In this document: positions 34,118 through 43,075 of the stretch, in pieces | Layout of the letters: every line of letters begins with the position of its first letter | How positions within the stretch are numbered: position 1 is the stretch's first letter | Assembly (NCBI GenBank): GCA_020832545.1 | Contig: JAFIEK010000017.1 | Span: 1 to 64,000, forward strand | Length of the DNA stretch: 64,000 nt | DNA from: Pararhodobacter sp. | GTDB lineage: Bacteria; Pseudomonadota; Alphaproteobacteria; Rhodobacterales; Rhodobacteraceae | Reading direction: 5' to 3' | The notes under the pieces: generated by a model | The model's input: the letters and a program-made list of their open reading frames with translations, nothing else | Databases searched by the model: none | Told to the model about the DNA's origin: nothing | Made by a program: the position numbers and the translations under genes

Positions 34118-35155
34118 ATGGACGGCGTCGCGCTGAAAGCGGCGCTGGCCGCACAGGCGCGCGCCGAGGGCTTTGCCGCGATGGGTGTGGCGCGTCCCGA
34201 TGCGATTCCGCTGGCGGCGGGGCGGTTGGGGGCGTTTGTGGCGGCGGAGCGCCATGGCCAGATGGGCTGGATGGCCGAGCGGATGCACTGGCGCGGCGAT
34301 CCGGCGGTGTTGTGGCCCGAGGCGCGCTCAGTCGTCATGCTGGCCGAGCCTTATACGCCAGAGTTCAACCCGCTGGCATTGTTGGAAAATCGTGACCGGG
34401 CGGCGATTTCGGTCTATGCGATGGGGCGCGATTATCATGATGTGCTGAAAAAGCGCCTCAAGCGGTTGGGGCGCTGGCTGATCGATCAGGCGGGCGGCGA
34501 GATCAAGGTGTTCACCGACACCGCGCCGGTGATGGAAAAGCCGCTGGCGGCGGCGGCGGGGTTGGGCTGGCAGGGCAAGCATACCAATCTTTTGTCGCGC
34601 GATCTGGGCAACTGGTTCTTTCTGGGGGCGCTCTTTACCACTCATGTCTTGCCGCCTGATGCACCGGCACGCGAGAATTGCGGAAACTGCACCGCCTGTC
34701 TGGATATCTGCCCGACCAATGCCTTTCCCGCGCCGTTCCAGCTGGATGCCCGGCGCTGCATTTCTTACCTGACAATCGAGCATCATGGCCCTGTGCCGGA
34801 AGAGTTGCGCGCCAAGATGGGCAACAGGATCTATGGTTGCGATGATTGTCTGGCGATCTGCCCGTGGAACAAATTCGCCGTTACTGCGGCCGAGGCAAAA
34901 TACACTGCCCGCGATGATCTGGTTGCACCTGATCTGGCCGGGTTGGCCGCGCTGGACGATGCTGCTTTTCGTGCCCGGTTCTCCGGCTCGCCGATCAAGC
35001 GGATCGGGCGAAACCGTTTTGTGCGCAACGTGCTTTATGCGATCGGCAATTCCGGTGAGCCACGGCTGTCAGAGGCCGCGCGTGCGCTGACAGATGACCC
35101 TGACCCCACGGTGGCTGATGCCGCGCGATGGGCGCTTTCACGTCTTCAGGAGTGA
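34118..35155 (+). CDS. queG: Epoxyqueuosine reductase
   Basis: A 345-residue cobalamin/Fe-S enzyme that reduces epoxyqueuosine to queuosine at tRNA position 34. Two [4Fe-4S] ferredoxin-like motifs: [16 protein letters not shown] and [13 protein letters not shown]. The N-terminal region ([16 protein letters not shown], then [16 protein letters not shown]) is that of QueG. A C-terminal HEAT-like part ([15 protein letters not shown]) is present. Its 3' end overlaps the convergent GST gene by 18 bases. Confidence 0.95.
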   Translation: MDGVALKAALAAQARAEGFAAMGVARPDAIPLAAGRLGAFVAAERHGQMGWMAERMHWRGDPAVLWPEARSVVMLAEPYTPEFNPLALLENRDRAAISVYAMGRDYHDVLKKRLKRLGRWLIDQAGGEIKVFTDTAPVMEKPLAAAAGLGWQGKHTNLLSRDLGNWFFLGALFTTHVLPPDAPARENCGNCTACLDICPTNAFPAPFQLDARRCISYLTIEHHGPVPEELRAKMGNRIYGCDDCLAICPWNKFAVTAAEAKYTARDDLVAPDLAGLAALDDAAFRARFSGSPIKRIGRNRFVRNVLYAIGNSGEPRLSEAARALTDDPDPTVADAARWALSRLQE

Positions 35156-36007
35156 CATGGCTTGCGGCCATGCTGCGACATCGCTCAGCGTCTTGTCGCG
35201 GCAGAACGCGTTGCAAAAGCCCAGGGTCTGTTCCTGCACGCGCAGAAAATGTGTGACCGGCTTGCCGGAATAGGGGCAACCGGCGTTCACGGACGGACCC
35301 TCGCAGACTTGTGCGGGCAAGGGTGTGGGGCCGGGCCAGGGCCGGGTGGGCCAGTCGCGGCGATAAAACGGCTGATCCGGGCCATCGACCAGCGCCATGG
35401 CCCGCCACCGGCGAAACGGTCCATGCGTCAGTTGTGCTGACACATAGGCCAAGGCGCTTTGTGGCATCGGCAGGTTGTAGCCCGCCACGCGTGCTGCGAC
35501 TGGTGCGAAAAAGGCGTCCGCCACCGAGTAATCGCCGCAAAGCCAGAGGCCAGTGCTGCCGGTCTCTGATCGTGCCCAGTCCCATAGCATGTCCAGCCGC
35601 GCCAGATCATCAAGCACCGCCTGAGGCGGCGCACAATCGCTGTAGCTGACGCGCAGGTTCATCGGGCAATGGCTGCGCAGCGCGGTAAAGCTTGCGTGCA
35701 TCTCGGCCACCAGCGCGCGGGCCACGGCACGGGCGCGCGCATCAGTGGGCAAGTGCCCGGCATGCGGGTGACGGCTGGCGAGCTCCTCGGCGATGGCGAG
35801 GCTGTCGGCCACGACCAACCCGTCGGGCAGACGCAGGGCGGGCACGGTGCGTGCGGGCGCGAACCCGGTAAGCGTGCGCGCAAATTCATCGCTGTAGAGC
35901 GGTGCCACCTTGATGCTGGCGTGCAGGCCAAACCCCTCAAGCAGTAGCCAGCCGCGCAACGACCAACTGGAATAGGCGCGGTCGCCGATACACAAGTGGT
36001 AGTCCAT
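35138..36007 (-). CDS. Glutathione S-transferase with cysteine-bearing C-terminal extension
   Basis: A 289-residue protein. The first ~215 residues are GST-like ([48 protein letters not shown]). About 70 extra C-terminal residues carry three cysteines in [11 protein letters not shown] and [10 protein letters not shown], perhaps a metal or redox site. This long form recurs in Rhodobacterales from my recall. Convergent with queG. Confidence 0.83.
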   Translation of the reverse strand: MDYHLCIGDRAYSSWSLRGWLLLEGFGLHASIKVAPLYSDEFARTLTGFAPARTVPALRLPDGLVVADSLAIAEELASRHPHAGHLPTDARARAVARALVAEMHASFTALRSHCPMNLRVSYSDCAPPQAVLDDLARLDMLWDWARSETGSTGLWLCGDYSVADAFFAPVAARVAGYNLPMPQSALAYVSAQLTHGPFRRWRAMALVDGPDQPFYRRDWPTRPWPGPTPLPAQVCEGPSVNAGCPYSGKPVTHFLRVQEQTLGFCNAFCRDKTLSDVAAWPQAMSLLKT

Positions 36008-36102
36008 CCTGTCCTCCGGTTTTCTGTCATGATGCCGCGCAGCAGGCGATGTGCCAAATCAGCATTTGTGCGGTGTTCCATTCGAAAAACTGAACCCTTG
36101 GG

Positions 36103-36132
36103 TGAACCGATCGCCGGTCTGCTTCGTAATCC
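36103..36132 (+). promoter_or_regulatory. Candidate sigma-E promoter of rpoH
   Basis: TGAACC (36103-36108), an 18-base spacer and TAATCC (36127-36132), close to the Rhodobacter sigma-E pattern TGATCC-N18-TA. The predicted start of transcription is about 15 bases before the rpoH ATG. Weaker than the rpoE promoter because both boxes deviate. Confidence 0.55.
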
Positions 36133-36154
36133 TTGCTAAAGCGGGAGAGTTGAC

Positions 36155-37033
36155 ATGGCACTTGACGGTGTGGAAATGCGCAGGTTCTCGCGGAAGGCCA
36201 TGCGCGCGGAACTTCTGGATGCTGAGACCGAACGCCAGCTTGCCTACGCTTGGCGCGACCAGCGCGACGAAGCGGCGCTGCACCGGTTGATCACGGCCTA
36301 TATGCGCCTTGCCATCTCGATGGCCTCGAAGTTCCGGCACTATGGCGCACCGATGAACGATCTGATTCAGGAAGCCGGGCTGGGCCTGATGAAGGCGGCT
36401 GAAAAGTTCGACCCTGATCGCGGGGTCCGCTTTTCTACCTATGCCGTGTGGTGGATAAAGGCGTCCATCCAGGACTACGTGATGCGCAACTGGTCGATGG
36501 TGCGCACCGGATCTACCTCAAGCCAAAAGTCACTGTTTTTCAACATGCGCCGGGTTCAGGCGCAGTTGCAGCGTGAAGCGCAGGAACTGGGTGAGGAGCT
36601 TGACGGGCACCACCTGCGCGAGCGTATCGCCCAGACCATCGGCGTGCCACTCGCCGATGTCGAGATGATGTCGGGGCGGCTTTCGGGCTCGGATCTGTCG
36701 CTGAATGCACAGCAGTCGGGTGAAGAGGACGGGCGCGAATGGATTGAAACCATCGAGGATAACAGCACCCAGGCTGCCGAAGCGGTTGAAGCGCGCCATG
36801 ACCGCGATGCGCTGCGCCGCTGGTTGAAACAAGCGATGTCAGTGCTGACCGAGCGCGAACGCTACGTGGTGGCCGAGCGCCAGCTGCGCGAGGATACGCG
36901 AACACTCGAATCGCTTGGGGATGAACTGGGCCTGTCGAAAGAGCGTATTCGCCAGATCGAAGCGGCGGCTTTTGCCAAGATGCGGCGGACGCTGGAAAGC
37001 CAGTCACGAGAGGTGTATCAGTTGCTGGCATGA
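36155..37033 (+). CDS. rpoH2: RNA polymerase sigma factor RpoH, RpoH-II type
   Basis: A 292-residue sigma-32 family factor. Region 2 (AYMRLAISMASKFRHYG, DLIQEAGLGLMKAAEKFDPDRG, FSTYAVWWIKASIQDYVM), the RpoH box area (SQKSLFFNMRR) and region 4 (LGLSKERIRQIEAAAFAKM) are all present. The N-terminus MALDG and the overall wording match my recall of Rhodobacter RpoH-II rather than RpoH-I. In R. sphaeroides RpoH-II is transcribed by sigma-E and drives repair genes after singlet oxygen. The candidate sigma-E promoter upstream fits. GGGAG 8 bases before the ATG sets the start. Confidence 0.9.
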   Translation: MALDGVEMRRFSRKAMRAELLDAETERQLAYAWRDQRDEAALHRLITAYMRLAISMASKFRHYGAPMNDLIQEAGLGLMKAAEKFDPDRGVRFSTYAVWWIKASIQDYVMRNWSMVRTGSTSSQKSLFFNMRRVQAQLQREAQELGEELDGHHLRERIAQTIGVPLADVEMMSGRLSGSDLSLNAQQSGEEDGREWIETIEDNSTQAAEAVEARHDRDALRRWLKQAMSVLTERERYVVAERQLREDTRTLESLGDELGLSKERIRQIEAAAFAKMRRTLESQSREVYQLLA

Positions 37034-37881
37034 TGCCAGAACTCCACCCCCCATTTGCCCCGCTGCGTGGTCTTGCCTTGGCGCTTTCACTGAGCGTGGC
37101 CGCAATTGGGGCGGCAAAAGGCGATCCAATCGCGACAGCCGCACTTGCGGCGATGTCTGAGGCGGATATCGTGATCCTGGGCGAAGTGCATGACAATCCT
37201 GAGCACCATCGAAACCAGGCCCGGGCCGTTGCCGCGATCGCGCCAGCAGCGTTGGTCTGGGAAATGCTGACCCCGGGGCAAGCGGCGCGTATGCCGGATG
37301 TGCGCGACGATGCGCAGGCGGTAGCCGAGGCTTTGGACTGGGACGCCACGGGCTGGCCGGATTTCAGCCTCTACCATCCGATCGTGCTTGCCGCCCCCGG
37401 GGCGCAGACCTATGGCGCAGGTGTCCCGCGCGAGCGTGCGCGGCGCGTTTTCGAGGAGCCTGCCTCAGAGGTATTTGCCGATCTCTTTGGCGTCGATGCG
37501 GGACCCCTTGGTCTGGACACACCGCTTGCGCCCGCGGATCAGGCGGCGCGAGAGGCCGAACAGGCGACCGCCCATTGCGATGCCCTGCCCGGGCATCTGT
37601 TGCCCGGCATGGTCGCGGCCCAGCGATTGCGCGATGCGGCGCTGGCGCATGTGGCACTGACGGCATTCGCCGAGACGGGTGGCCCGGTGGTCGTGATCGC
37701 CGGCACAGGTCATGCGCGCAACGACATCGGCATACCGGCTTTCCTGAGGCAGGCCGAGGGTGACTTGCGCGTTGTCACACTTGGCCAGATGGAGGCTGAA
37801 CCTGACGCCGACGCCCCGTTCGATTTCTGGATCGTGACTGAGCCGGTATCACGCCCTGACCCCTGCGCGGCGTTTCGGTAG
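37030..37881 (+). CDS. ChaN-like periplasmic protein (haem/iron-binding family)
   Basis: A 283-residue exported protein. Signal peptide about 10-30 (LRGLALALSLSVAAIGAAKG) without a lipobox cysteine. The family motif is VILGEVHDNPEHHRNQ. The central region (TPGQAARMPD, then AWDATGWPDFSLYHPI-type wording) and the GTGHARNDIGIP end fit the ChaN/DUF399 family, whose Campylobacter member binds haem. It overlaps rpoH by four bases (ATGA), so it is co-expressed with the stress sigma factor. Confidence 0.83.
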   Translation: MMPELHPPFAPLRGLALALSLSVAAIGAAKGDPIATAALAAMSEADIVILGEVHDNPEHHRNQARAVAAIAPAALVWEMLTPGQAARMPDVRDDAQAVAEALDWDATGWPDFSLYHPIVLAAPGAQTYGAGVPRERARRVFEEPASEVFADLFGVDAGPLGLDTPLAPADQAAREAEQATAHCDALPGHLLPGMVAAQRLRDAALAHVALTAFAETGGPVVVIAGTGHARNDIGIPAFLRQAEGDLRVVTLGQMEAEPDADAPFDFWIVTEPVSRPDPCAAFR

Positions 37882-37909
37882 GGCCTTGCCGCTTGGTGAA
37901 TAACCCAGG

Positions 37910-37928
37910 CGCCCCCCCGCGGGGGGCG
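37910..37928. terminator. Bidirectional hairpin between convergent genes
   Basis: CGCCCCCC (37910-37917) pairs with GGGGGGCG (37921-37928) around a 3-base loop. It lies between the ChaN-like stop and the aminotransferase stop. There is no long T run on either side, so it may act as a stabilising or weak terminator. Confidence 0.6.
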
Positions 37929-39113
37929 TCAGTCGGTGAGGACCTTGGCAATCCCGGCGGCCACGCGGTCGATGGTGTTCTCGTTCAGACCGGCAATGTT
38001 CATACGGCCACCGCCAACCAGATAGAGGCCGAATTCATCGCGCAGGCGGGCGATCTGGGCGTCCGTGCCGCCAAGGATCGAGAACATGCCTTTCTGAGCG
38101 GCCAGAAAGCCAAACCGGTCGGATCCGGTCTCACGGCGCAGTGCCGTGGCCAATGCCCCGCGCAGCCCGTTCACGCGGTTGCGCATCTCGGCCAGTTCCT
38201 CTTGCCACTGGGCTTGCATCACCGGGTCGCTAAGGATGGTCGTCACAACACGCGCCCCGTGATCAGGTGGAAAACCGGTGCTGGAACGGTTGAGCCACGC
38301 CATCATCGCCTGCGTGGTGTCGCGCTCGTCAGACGGGCAGACGACCATGTAAATCCCGGCCCGCTCGCGGTAGAGGCCGAAATTCTTGGCCCCCGAGGCC
38401 GCAATGATCAGGCGCGGCAGGCGCGTGGCAAGGTGGCGCAGGCCGGCGGCATCGGCATCAATCCCGTCGCCAAACCCCTGATAGGCGAAGTCGACAAAAG
38501 GGATCAGCCCGCGACTATCCAGAAAGGCGGCCATCTCGGCCCAGTCGGACTCAGAAAAATCGGCACCTGTGGGGTTGTGGCAGCAGCCATGCAGCACCAC
38601 AACATCCCCTGATCGTGCGCCCTTGAGGTCATCCATCATGCCTGCGCGATCAACCCCGCCGGTCTCGGCGTCGTAATAGCGATAGGGGTGCCATGCCAGC
38701 CCCGCCGATTGCGCCAGCGCGGGGTGGTTTGGCCAGGTGGGCTGGCTGATCCAGACGCGCGCATCCGGGTTGGCTGTATGGATCAGTTCCATCGCCTGAC
38801 GCACCGCGCCGGTGCCGCCGGTGGCCGCCGCTGCCGCAAGGCGCTCTCTCGGCACCACGCCGCCCAGCACCAGATCGGCCATTGCCGTGTGAAAACCACT
38901 GTCACCGGCCATGGCAACATAGCCTTTGCTGTCCTGCGTAGCGACCAGATGCGCCTCAGCCGCCTTGACCGCGCGCATCACTGGCGTCAGGCCAGTGGCG
39001 TCGCGGTAGACGCCCACCCCCAGATCGACTTTGTCGCTGCGCGGATCGTCACGGAACTGCTGCATCACCTGAAGAATGACATCAGGAGGGGGCGGGGAGA
39101 GTTTGTGAAACAT
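37929..39113 (-). CDS. Class I aromatic/aspartate aminotransferase
   Basis: A 394-residue PLP enzyme. The Schiff-base lysine is in SGAKNFGLYRERAG. Upstream are VLHGCCHNPTGADFS (Asn and Pro of the PLP pocket) and the N-terminal PPDVILQVMQQFRDDPRSDKVDLGVGVYRD typical of the tyrB/aspC group (quoted in pieces of the family pattern). It transfers amino groups between aromatic or acidic amino acids and 2-oxoglutarate. Stands alone, leftward, with a GNAT gene behind it. Confidence 0.92.
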   Translation of the reverse strand: MFHKLSPPPPDVILQVMQQFRDDPRSDKVDLGVGVYRDATGLTPVMRAVKAAEAHLVATQDSKGYVAMAGDSGFHTAMADLVLGGVVPRERLAAAAATGGTGAVRQAMELIHTANPDARVWISQPTWPNHPALAQSAGLAWHPYRYYDAETGGVDRAGMMDDLKGARSGDVVVLHGCCHNPTGADFSESDWAEMAAFLDSRGLIPFVDFAYQGFGDGIDADAAGLRHLATRLPRLIIAASGAKNFGLYRERAGIYMVVCPSDERDTTQAMMAWLNRSSTGFPPDHGARVVTTILSDPVMQAQWQEELAEMRNRVNGLRGALATALRRETGSDRFGFLAAQKGMFSILGGTDAQIARLRDEFGLYLVGGGRMNIAGLNENTIDRVAAGIAKVLTD

Positions 39114-39126
39114 CGGATGCCCTCTC

Positions 39127-39693
39127 TCAGAGCAGTGGTTGAAGGAAGACCTGATCCTGCGACAGAACGCTGGTCCGGATTTCGGTGCGCACCGGTTGAA
39201 AGCCGAAGCGCTGGTATTGGATAAGCGCGCGCGGGTGGTCCAGCGTGCAGGTATTGACCGTCAGGCGCTCGATGCCCGGCAACGCCCAGCCTGATAGGAT
39301 GGCGCTTTGCAGCAGCCAGCTTCCCACCCCGCGCCCCACGGCTTCAGGGACAAGGCCGAAATAGGCCAGATCGCAGACCGGCTTTTCGCGCGCATCAAGC
39401 ATGAAAAAACCTTGCGGCCAGCCGCCCGACATCAGTGTATGCAGCGAAACATCGGGATGCGCCAGCCACGCGTTCAGCGCCTCGCGCGACATCTCGTGCT
39501 TTTCAGTCCAGGCATAATCGCGGCCCACGGCATCATAGAGCGCCAGAAAATACCACCAGGGCGGGGTTTCAGCCTTGATGAGCATCCCCTCACGCCCCAC
39601 CGGCAGCGAGGGCCAGCCAAAGCGTGGCGGCTCGGACATTTCAAGCCAGGTCACGCGGTAGTCGATCTTGTCGCCAGCCTTGTAGGCGAACAT
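39127..39693 (-). CDS. GNAT-family N-acetyltransferase
   Basis: A 188-residue acetyltransferase. The acetyl-CoA pyrophosphate loop is at about 115-125 (PEAVGRGVGSWLLQSA), followed by the substrate-side strand ERLTVNTCTLDHPRALIQYQRFGF, typical of GNAT motif B. Substrate unknown. Lies 4 bases from the sulfurtransferase gene and 14 from the aminotransferase, all leftward, so the three may form one transcript. Confidence 0.88.
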   Translation of the reverse strand: MFAYKAGDKIDYRVTWLEMSEPPRFGWPSLPVGREGMLIKAETPPWWYFLALYDAVGRDYAWTEKHEMSREALNAWLAHPDVSLHTLMSGGWPQGFFMLDAREKPVCDLAYFGLVPEAVGRGVGSWLLQSAILSGWALPGIERLTVNTCTLDHPRALIQYQRFGFQPVRTEIRTSVLSQDQVFLQPLL

Positions 39694-39696
39694 ACC

Positions 39697-40548
39697 TCAG
39701 CCCTTTTCGACATTCAGATCGGGATACATGCCCCATTCCGACCACGAGCCGTCATAAAGCGAATGGCGGGGGTGCCCCAGCCGCTCCAGTGCCAGGCTCA
39801 GCACTGCGGCCGTCACGCCCGAGCCGCAGGTGGTGATCACCGGCTGGTCCAGATCAATGCCTGCCGCTTCAAAGGCGGCTTTCAGCGCGGGCAGATCTTT
39901 CATTGTGCCATCTGCATTGAGCAGGTCGGAGAATGGCAGGTTTGTTGAGCCAGGGATATGGCCCGCGCGCAGGCCGGGCCGCGGCTCGGGCGCGTCACCG
40001 CGAAACCGCGGGGCCGAGCGGGCATCGACGATCTGCCAGTCGCCCAGTTTTGAGGCGGCGGCCACCTGACTGACATCGCGCACCAGATGTGACTGGCGCT
40101 GCACGGTAATATGGCGGTCGCGCACGATGGGCGGCATGTCTTCCAGCGCGCGGCCCTCGGCCTTCCATTTCGGCAGGCCGCCATCCAGCACCGCAACATC
40201 GGTCTTGCCCATCAGCTTGAACAGCCACCAGACCCGCGCGGCTGAGAAGATCCCCATACCGTCATAGACCACCACCTGATGCCCGTCGCCCACACCCATC
40301 GCCCGCATGCGGCTGATGAATTTTTCCGGTGGCGGGGCCATGTGCGGCAGGGCCGAGCGCTGGTCGGAATTGTCATCGATATCGAAATACCGCGCGCCGG
40401 GGATATGGGCGGCGTCATACTCAGCGCGCGCATCGCGGCCGGAATCGGGCATGTACCACGATCCGTCCAGAACCCGCAGATCCGGGTTATTCAGATGCGC
40501 GGCAAGCCAGTCAGTGGAAACGAGGGTCTTGGGGTCATCGGCGGACAT
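39697..40548 (-). CDS. sseA: 3-Mercaptopyruvate sulfurtransferase
   Basis: A 283-residue tandem-rhodanese protein. The N-terminal inactive rhodanese domain (VSTDWLAAHLNNPDLRVLDG) is followed by the active one with the persulfide loop TTCGSGVTAA, of the CG[ST]GVT type specific to mercaptopyruvate sulfurtransferase rather than thiosulfate sulfurtransferase. It transfers sulfur from 3-mercaptopyruvate to thiol acceptors. The start ATG 40548 has GGGAG upstream; the longer in-frame GTG reading is not supported. Confidence 0.92.
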   Translation of the reverse strand: MSADDPKTLVSTDWLAAHLNNPDLRVLDGSWYMPDSGRDARAEYDAAHIPGARYFDIDDNSDQRSALPHMAPPPEKFISRMRAMGVGDGHQVVVYDGMGIFSAARVWWLFKLMGKTDVAVLDGGLPKWKAEGRALEDMPPIVRDRHITVQRQSHLVRDVSQVAAASKLGDWQIVDARSAPRFRGDAPEPRPGLRAGHIPGSTNLPFSDLLNADGTMKDLPALKAAFEAAGIDLDQPVITTCGSGVTAAVLSLALERLGHPRHSLYDGSWSEWGMYPDLNVEKG

Positions 40549-40696
40549 TGGCGGCTCCCGGTCAGAACGGTTGACCAACCGTTACAAGCCGTGAGGGCAA
40601 CAGGCAAGAGCAGGCTGCCGGTTCCGGCAGCCCAGGCGCATGTTGCAGGCGAAGAATGCTGTTCAACCCGGCGCGCAGGCGCAGTATGGAAGGGCC

Positions 40697-41773
40697 ATGC
40701 GCCAGACCCTGACCCAACTTTACGATCAGCGCGTCGCCTCGGGTGACATTCGACCTGATGGCGCACAGCGTGCCGTGCTGCCCGCGCTGGAAAGCCTGCG
40801 CGACTGGGCGGAAACCCCGCAAAAACGCAGCCTGCTGGGTGCGGTTTTCTCGCGCCCGCCACCGCCGCCCAAAGGGGTCTACCTGTGGGGTGGTGTGGGG
40901 CGCGGCAAGTCGATGCTGATGGACCTTTTTGCCGAGGCCACGGCGATCAGGGCCAAACGACGCGTACATTTCCACGCCTTCATGCAAGAGATTCACGCCG
41001 GGATGCACGCGGCGCGAAAGACCGGCGTCGATGATGCCCTCAAGCCGGTGGCTGCGGCAGTAATTGCCGAGGTCCGGTTGCTGGCCTTTGATGAGATGCA
41101 GATCACCGACATCACTGACGCGATGATCGTGGGGCGGTTGTTTCAGATGCTGATGGATGCGGGCGTGGTGATCGTCACCACCTCGAATCGCCCGCCGGGG
41201 GATCTGTACAAGGATGGGTTGAACCGCGCGCTGTTCCTGCCCTTCATCGATTTTCTGCACGCACGGATGCAGGTGATCGAGCTTGAAAGCGAAACCGACT
41301 ACCGCCAGCACCGGTTGACCGGGGCACAGGTCTATTTCACCCCTGCCAATGCTGCAGCGCGGGCGCAGATGGATACGCTGTGGCAAGAGCTGACGGGCAA
41401 TGACCCGGGCGCGCCCCTTCACCTGACAGTGCAGGGACGCACAGTAACCCTGCCGCGCCATCACAACGCGGTGGCCCGCGCCGGGTTCTGGGACCTGTGC
41501 GGCCAGCCCCTCGGACCCGCTGATTACCTGACCATTGCCGGCGCGGTGCGTGTGCTGATGCTGGAGGATATTCCACGATTGTCGGCTGCCAACTACAACG
41601 AGGCCAAGCGCTTCGTCACTTTGGTCGATGCCCTCTATGAGGGCCGCGTGCGCCTGATTGCCAGTGCCGCCGATGCGCCTGAACGGCTTTACAGCGAGGG
41701 TGCGGGTGCGTTCGAGTTCGGGCGCACGGCCAGCCGACTGCGCGAAATGCAAAGCGCCGACTGGGGGAACTGA
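40697..41773 (+). CDS. zapE: AFG1/ZapE-type ATPase
   Basis: A 358-residue AAA-like P-loop ATPase. Walker A GGVGRGKSMLMDLF, Walker B LLAFDEMQITD, and the AFG1 family segments TTSNRPPGDLYKDGLNR and LPFIDFLHARM. E. coli ZapE acts at the division ring under low-oxygen or stress conditions; the mitochondrial relative Afg1 has a role in protein quality control. The start is ATG 40697 with GGAAGGG upstream. Confidence 0.92.
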   Translation: MRQTLTQLYDQRVASGDIRPDGAQRAVLPALESLRDWAETPQKRSLLGAVFSRPPPPPKGVYLWGGVGRGKSMLMDLFAEATAIRAKRRVHFHAFMQEIHAGMHAARKTGVDDALKPVAAAVIAEVRLLAFDEMQITDITDAMIVGRLFQMLMDAGVVIVTTSNRPPGDLYKDGLNRALFLPFIDFLHARMQVIELESETDYRQHRLTGAQVYFTPANAAARAQMDTLWQELTGNDPGAPLHLTVQGRTVTLPRHHNAVARAGFWDLCGQPLGPADYLTIAGAVRVLMLEDIPRLSAANYNEAKRFVTLVDALYEGRVRLIASAADAPERLYSEGAGAFEFGRTASRLREMQSADWGN

Positions 41774-41806
41774 GGCGCCGGTCCCGTCAAGGCGCAGCCA
41801 GCAGCA

Positions 41807-41869
41807 TTTTCTGTCCAGAAATATCCTGAGGGTGAATTGGCAGCAGGCCAAGAGGGGGCAAAGCCCCCT
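41807..41869 (-). repeat. G-rich hairpin plus GATATTT motif, copy B
   Basis: Read on the minus strand: stem AGGGGGC/GCCCCCT (41853-41869, loop TTT), then 26 bases later GGATATTTCTGGACAGAA (41809-41826). This is the same order as copies at 34046-34113 and 60916-60947. It lies between the convergent zapE and DUF3775 genes. Confidence 0.6.
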
Positions 41870-41925
41870 GTCGCCAAATGTCCGGAAATGTGCGTGAATT
41901 CCGGTCTCTTGCCCGGCAACCGGCC

Positions 41926-42249
41926 TCAGCGGTCGAAGAAGTCTTCCTCGGCCTCGGCCACGTCGATATCCAGCGCCTCCAGCCCCGATTCAAGGTTTTC
42001 TGACAGATGCGGCATGCCGAGAAGGTAGTCGGCGGTTGGCGTCGTGGCTTCGGAAAAGGCGGTGGAGAGGGCCTCGGCGTAATCCTCCGGCTCGAACGCG
42101 CCGCGCCCGATCCAGGCGATGGCCACCAGATGCGCCTTCTCATCCTCGTTCAGTGCGTCGATGAACGCATGAACCTCGGCCTCGCGGTTGACCTCGCGGG
42201 CTTGCAAAATGATGTGGACGACTTTTGGCACACTGATTTCGGGGGTCAT
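41926..42249 (-). CDS. DUF3775 protein
   Basis: A 107-residue acidic protein of the DUF3775 family (EDEKAHLVAIAWIGRGAFEPEDYAEAL, then TADYLLGMPHLSENLESGL). The family is small, mostly alphaproteobacterial and uncharacterised. The start at 42249 has GGAAGGAG 7 bases upstream; the frame continues but without a site. Stands before the SDR gene of the putative sigma-E operon but with a 75-base gap and its own ribosome site, so its membership is unclear. Confidence 0.85.
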   Translation of the reverse strand: MTPEISVPKVVHIILQAREVNREAEVHAFIDALNEDEKAHLVAIAWIGRGAFEPEDYAEALSTAFSEATTPTADYLLGMPHLSENLESGLEALDIDVAEAEEDFFDR

Positions 42250-42324
42250 GGCCGACTCCTTCCTGACGTGAAGTGTCGCGCGACCCGTCGGGTTTGGCAA
42301 GCGAAACCGGACGGGGCCGTTATC

Positions 42325-43065
42325 CTAACGTCGGCGGGCGAAAAGCCGCAGATATGCCCACTCAGGCAACAGGCGTGACAGACGGAAGACCCATGAAAAC
42401 ATCATCGGAAAGCTTTTCTGAAACCGGTTTGTGCCCATGTGGTCAAACATCTCTGTCGCTGCGGCCTCGGGGTCCATGAGGAAGGGCATTGAAAAATCGT
42501 TCTTCTCGGTCAATCGCGTGCGGATGAAGCCGGGGTTGAGCACCTGAACCTCCACGCCCGAGCCGTGCAGATCGGCCTGCATGCTCTCGGCCAGATGCAT
42601 CAGTCCGGCCTTGGACGCGCCATAGCCGATCGAACCGGGCAGGCCCCGAAATCCGGCAAGCGAGCCGGTCAGCACCAGATGCCCCGTCCCGCGCTCCACC
42701 ATCGCCGGGACCACTGCGCCCATCACCCGTGCTCCCCCGGTGAAATTCACGTCGCACATCGCCTCGACCTGCTCGGCGTCCCACGCCTGCGCAGCCTGCG
42801 GCCAGTAGACACCGGCCAGATAGATCACCCCATCCACCGATCCCGCCGCATGCGCCGCCTCGCGCACAGAGGCCATGTCGCGCACATCCACTGGCACCAC
42901 CAGTGCGCGGCCCGGCAGGGCATTGGCCAGGTCCTCAAGTCGCTCCCGGCTGCGGGCGCTGAGCACGAGTTCCACCCCTGCGCGGCTCATTTGCAAGGCC
43001 AGCGCCCGCCCCAACCCTTCCGAGGCCCCGACCAGCCAATAGCGTTTTCCTGCCCATTCTCTCAT
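42325..43065 (-). CDS. Short-chain dehydrogenase/reductase
   Basis: A 246-residue SDR. The NAD(P) motif is VGASEGLGRALALQM (TGxxxGxG variant), the active site is SxnYxxxK in GYGASKAGLMHLAESM, and the Asn-containing strand NFTGGARVMGAV is present. Last gene of a leftward five-gene unit with the FAD oxidoreductase, DUF1365, MFS and DUF3833 genes. In R. sphaeroides the same five families form a sigma-E operon (recall: RSP_1087-1091). It probably reduces a lipid-derived carbonyl. Confidence 0.88.
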   Translation of the reverse strand: MREWAGKRYWLVGASEGLGRALALQMSRAGVELVLSARSRERLEDLANALPGRALVVPVDVRDMASVREAAHAAGSVDGVIYLAGVYWPQAAQAWDAEQVEAMCDVNFTGGARVMGAVVPAMVERGTGHLVLTGSLAGFRGLPGSIGYGASKAGLMHLAESMQADLHGSGVEVQVLNPGFIRTRLTEKNDFSMPFLMDPEAAATEMFDHMGTNRFQKSFPMMFSWVFRLSRLLPEWAYLRLFARRR

Positions 43066-43075
43066 TGTCTGGCCC

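Noticed and set aside
32750-34288. Long minus-strand frame of 512 codons
   Set aside because: Runs antisense to mtgA and a GST gene, both with clear family motifs.
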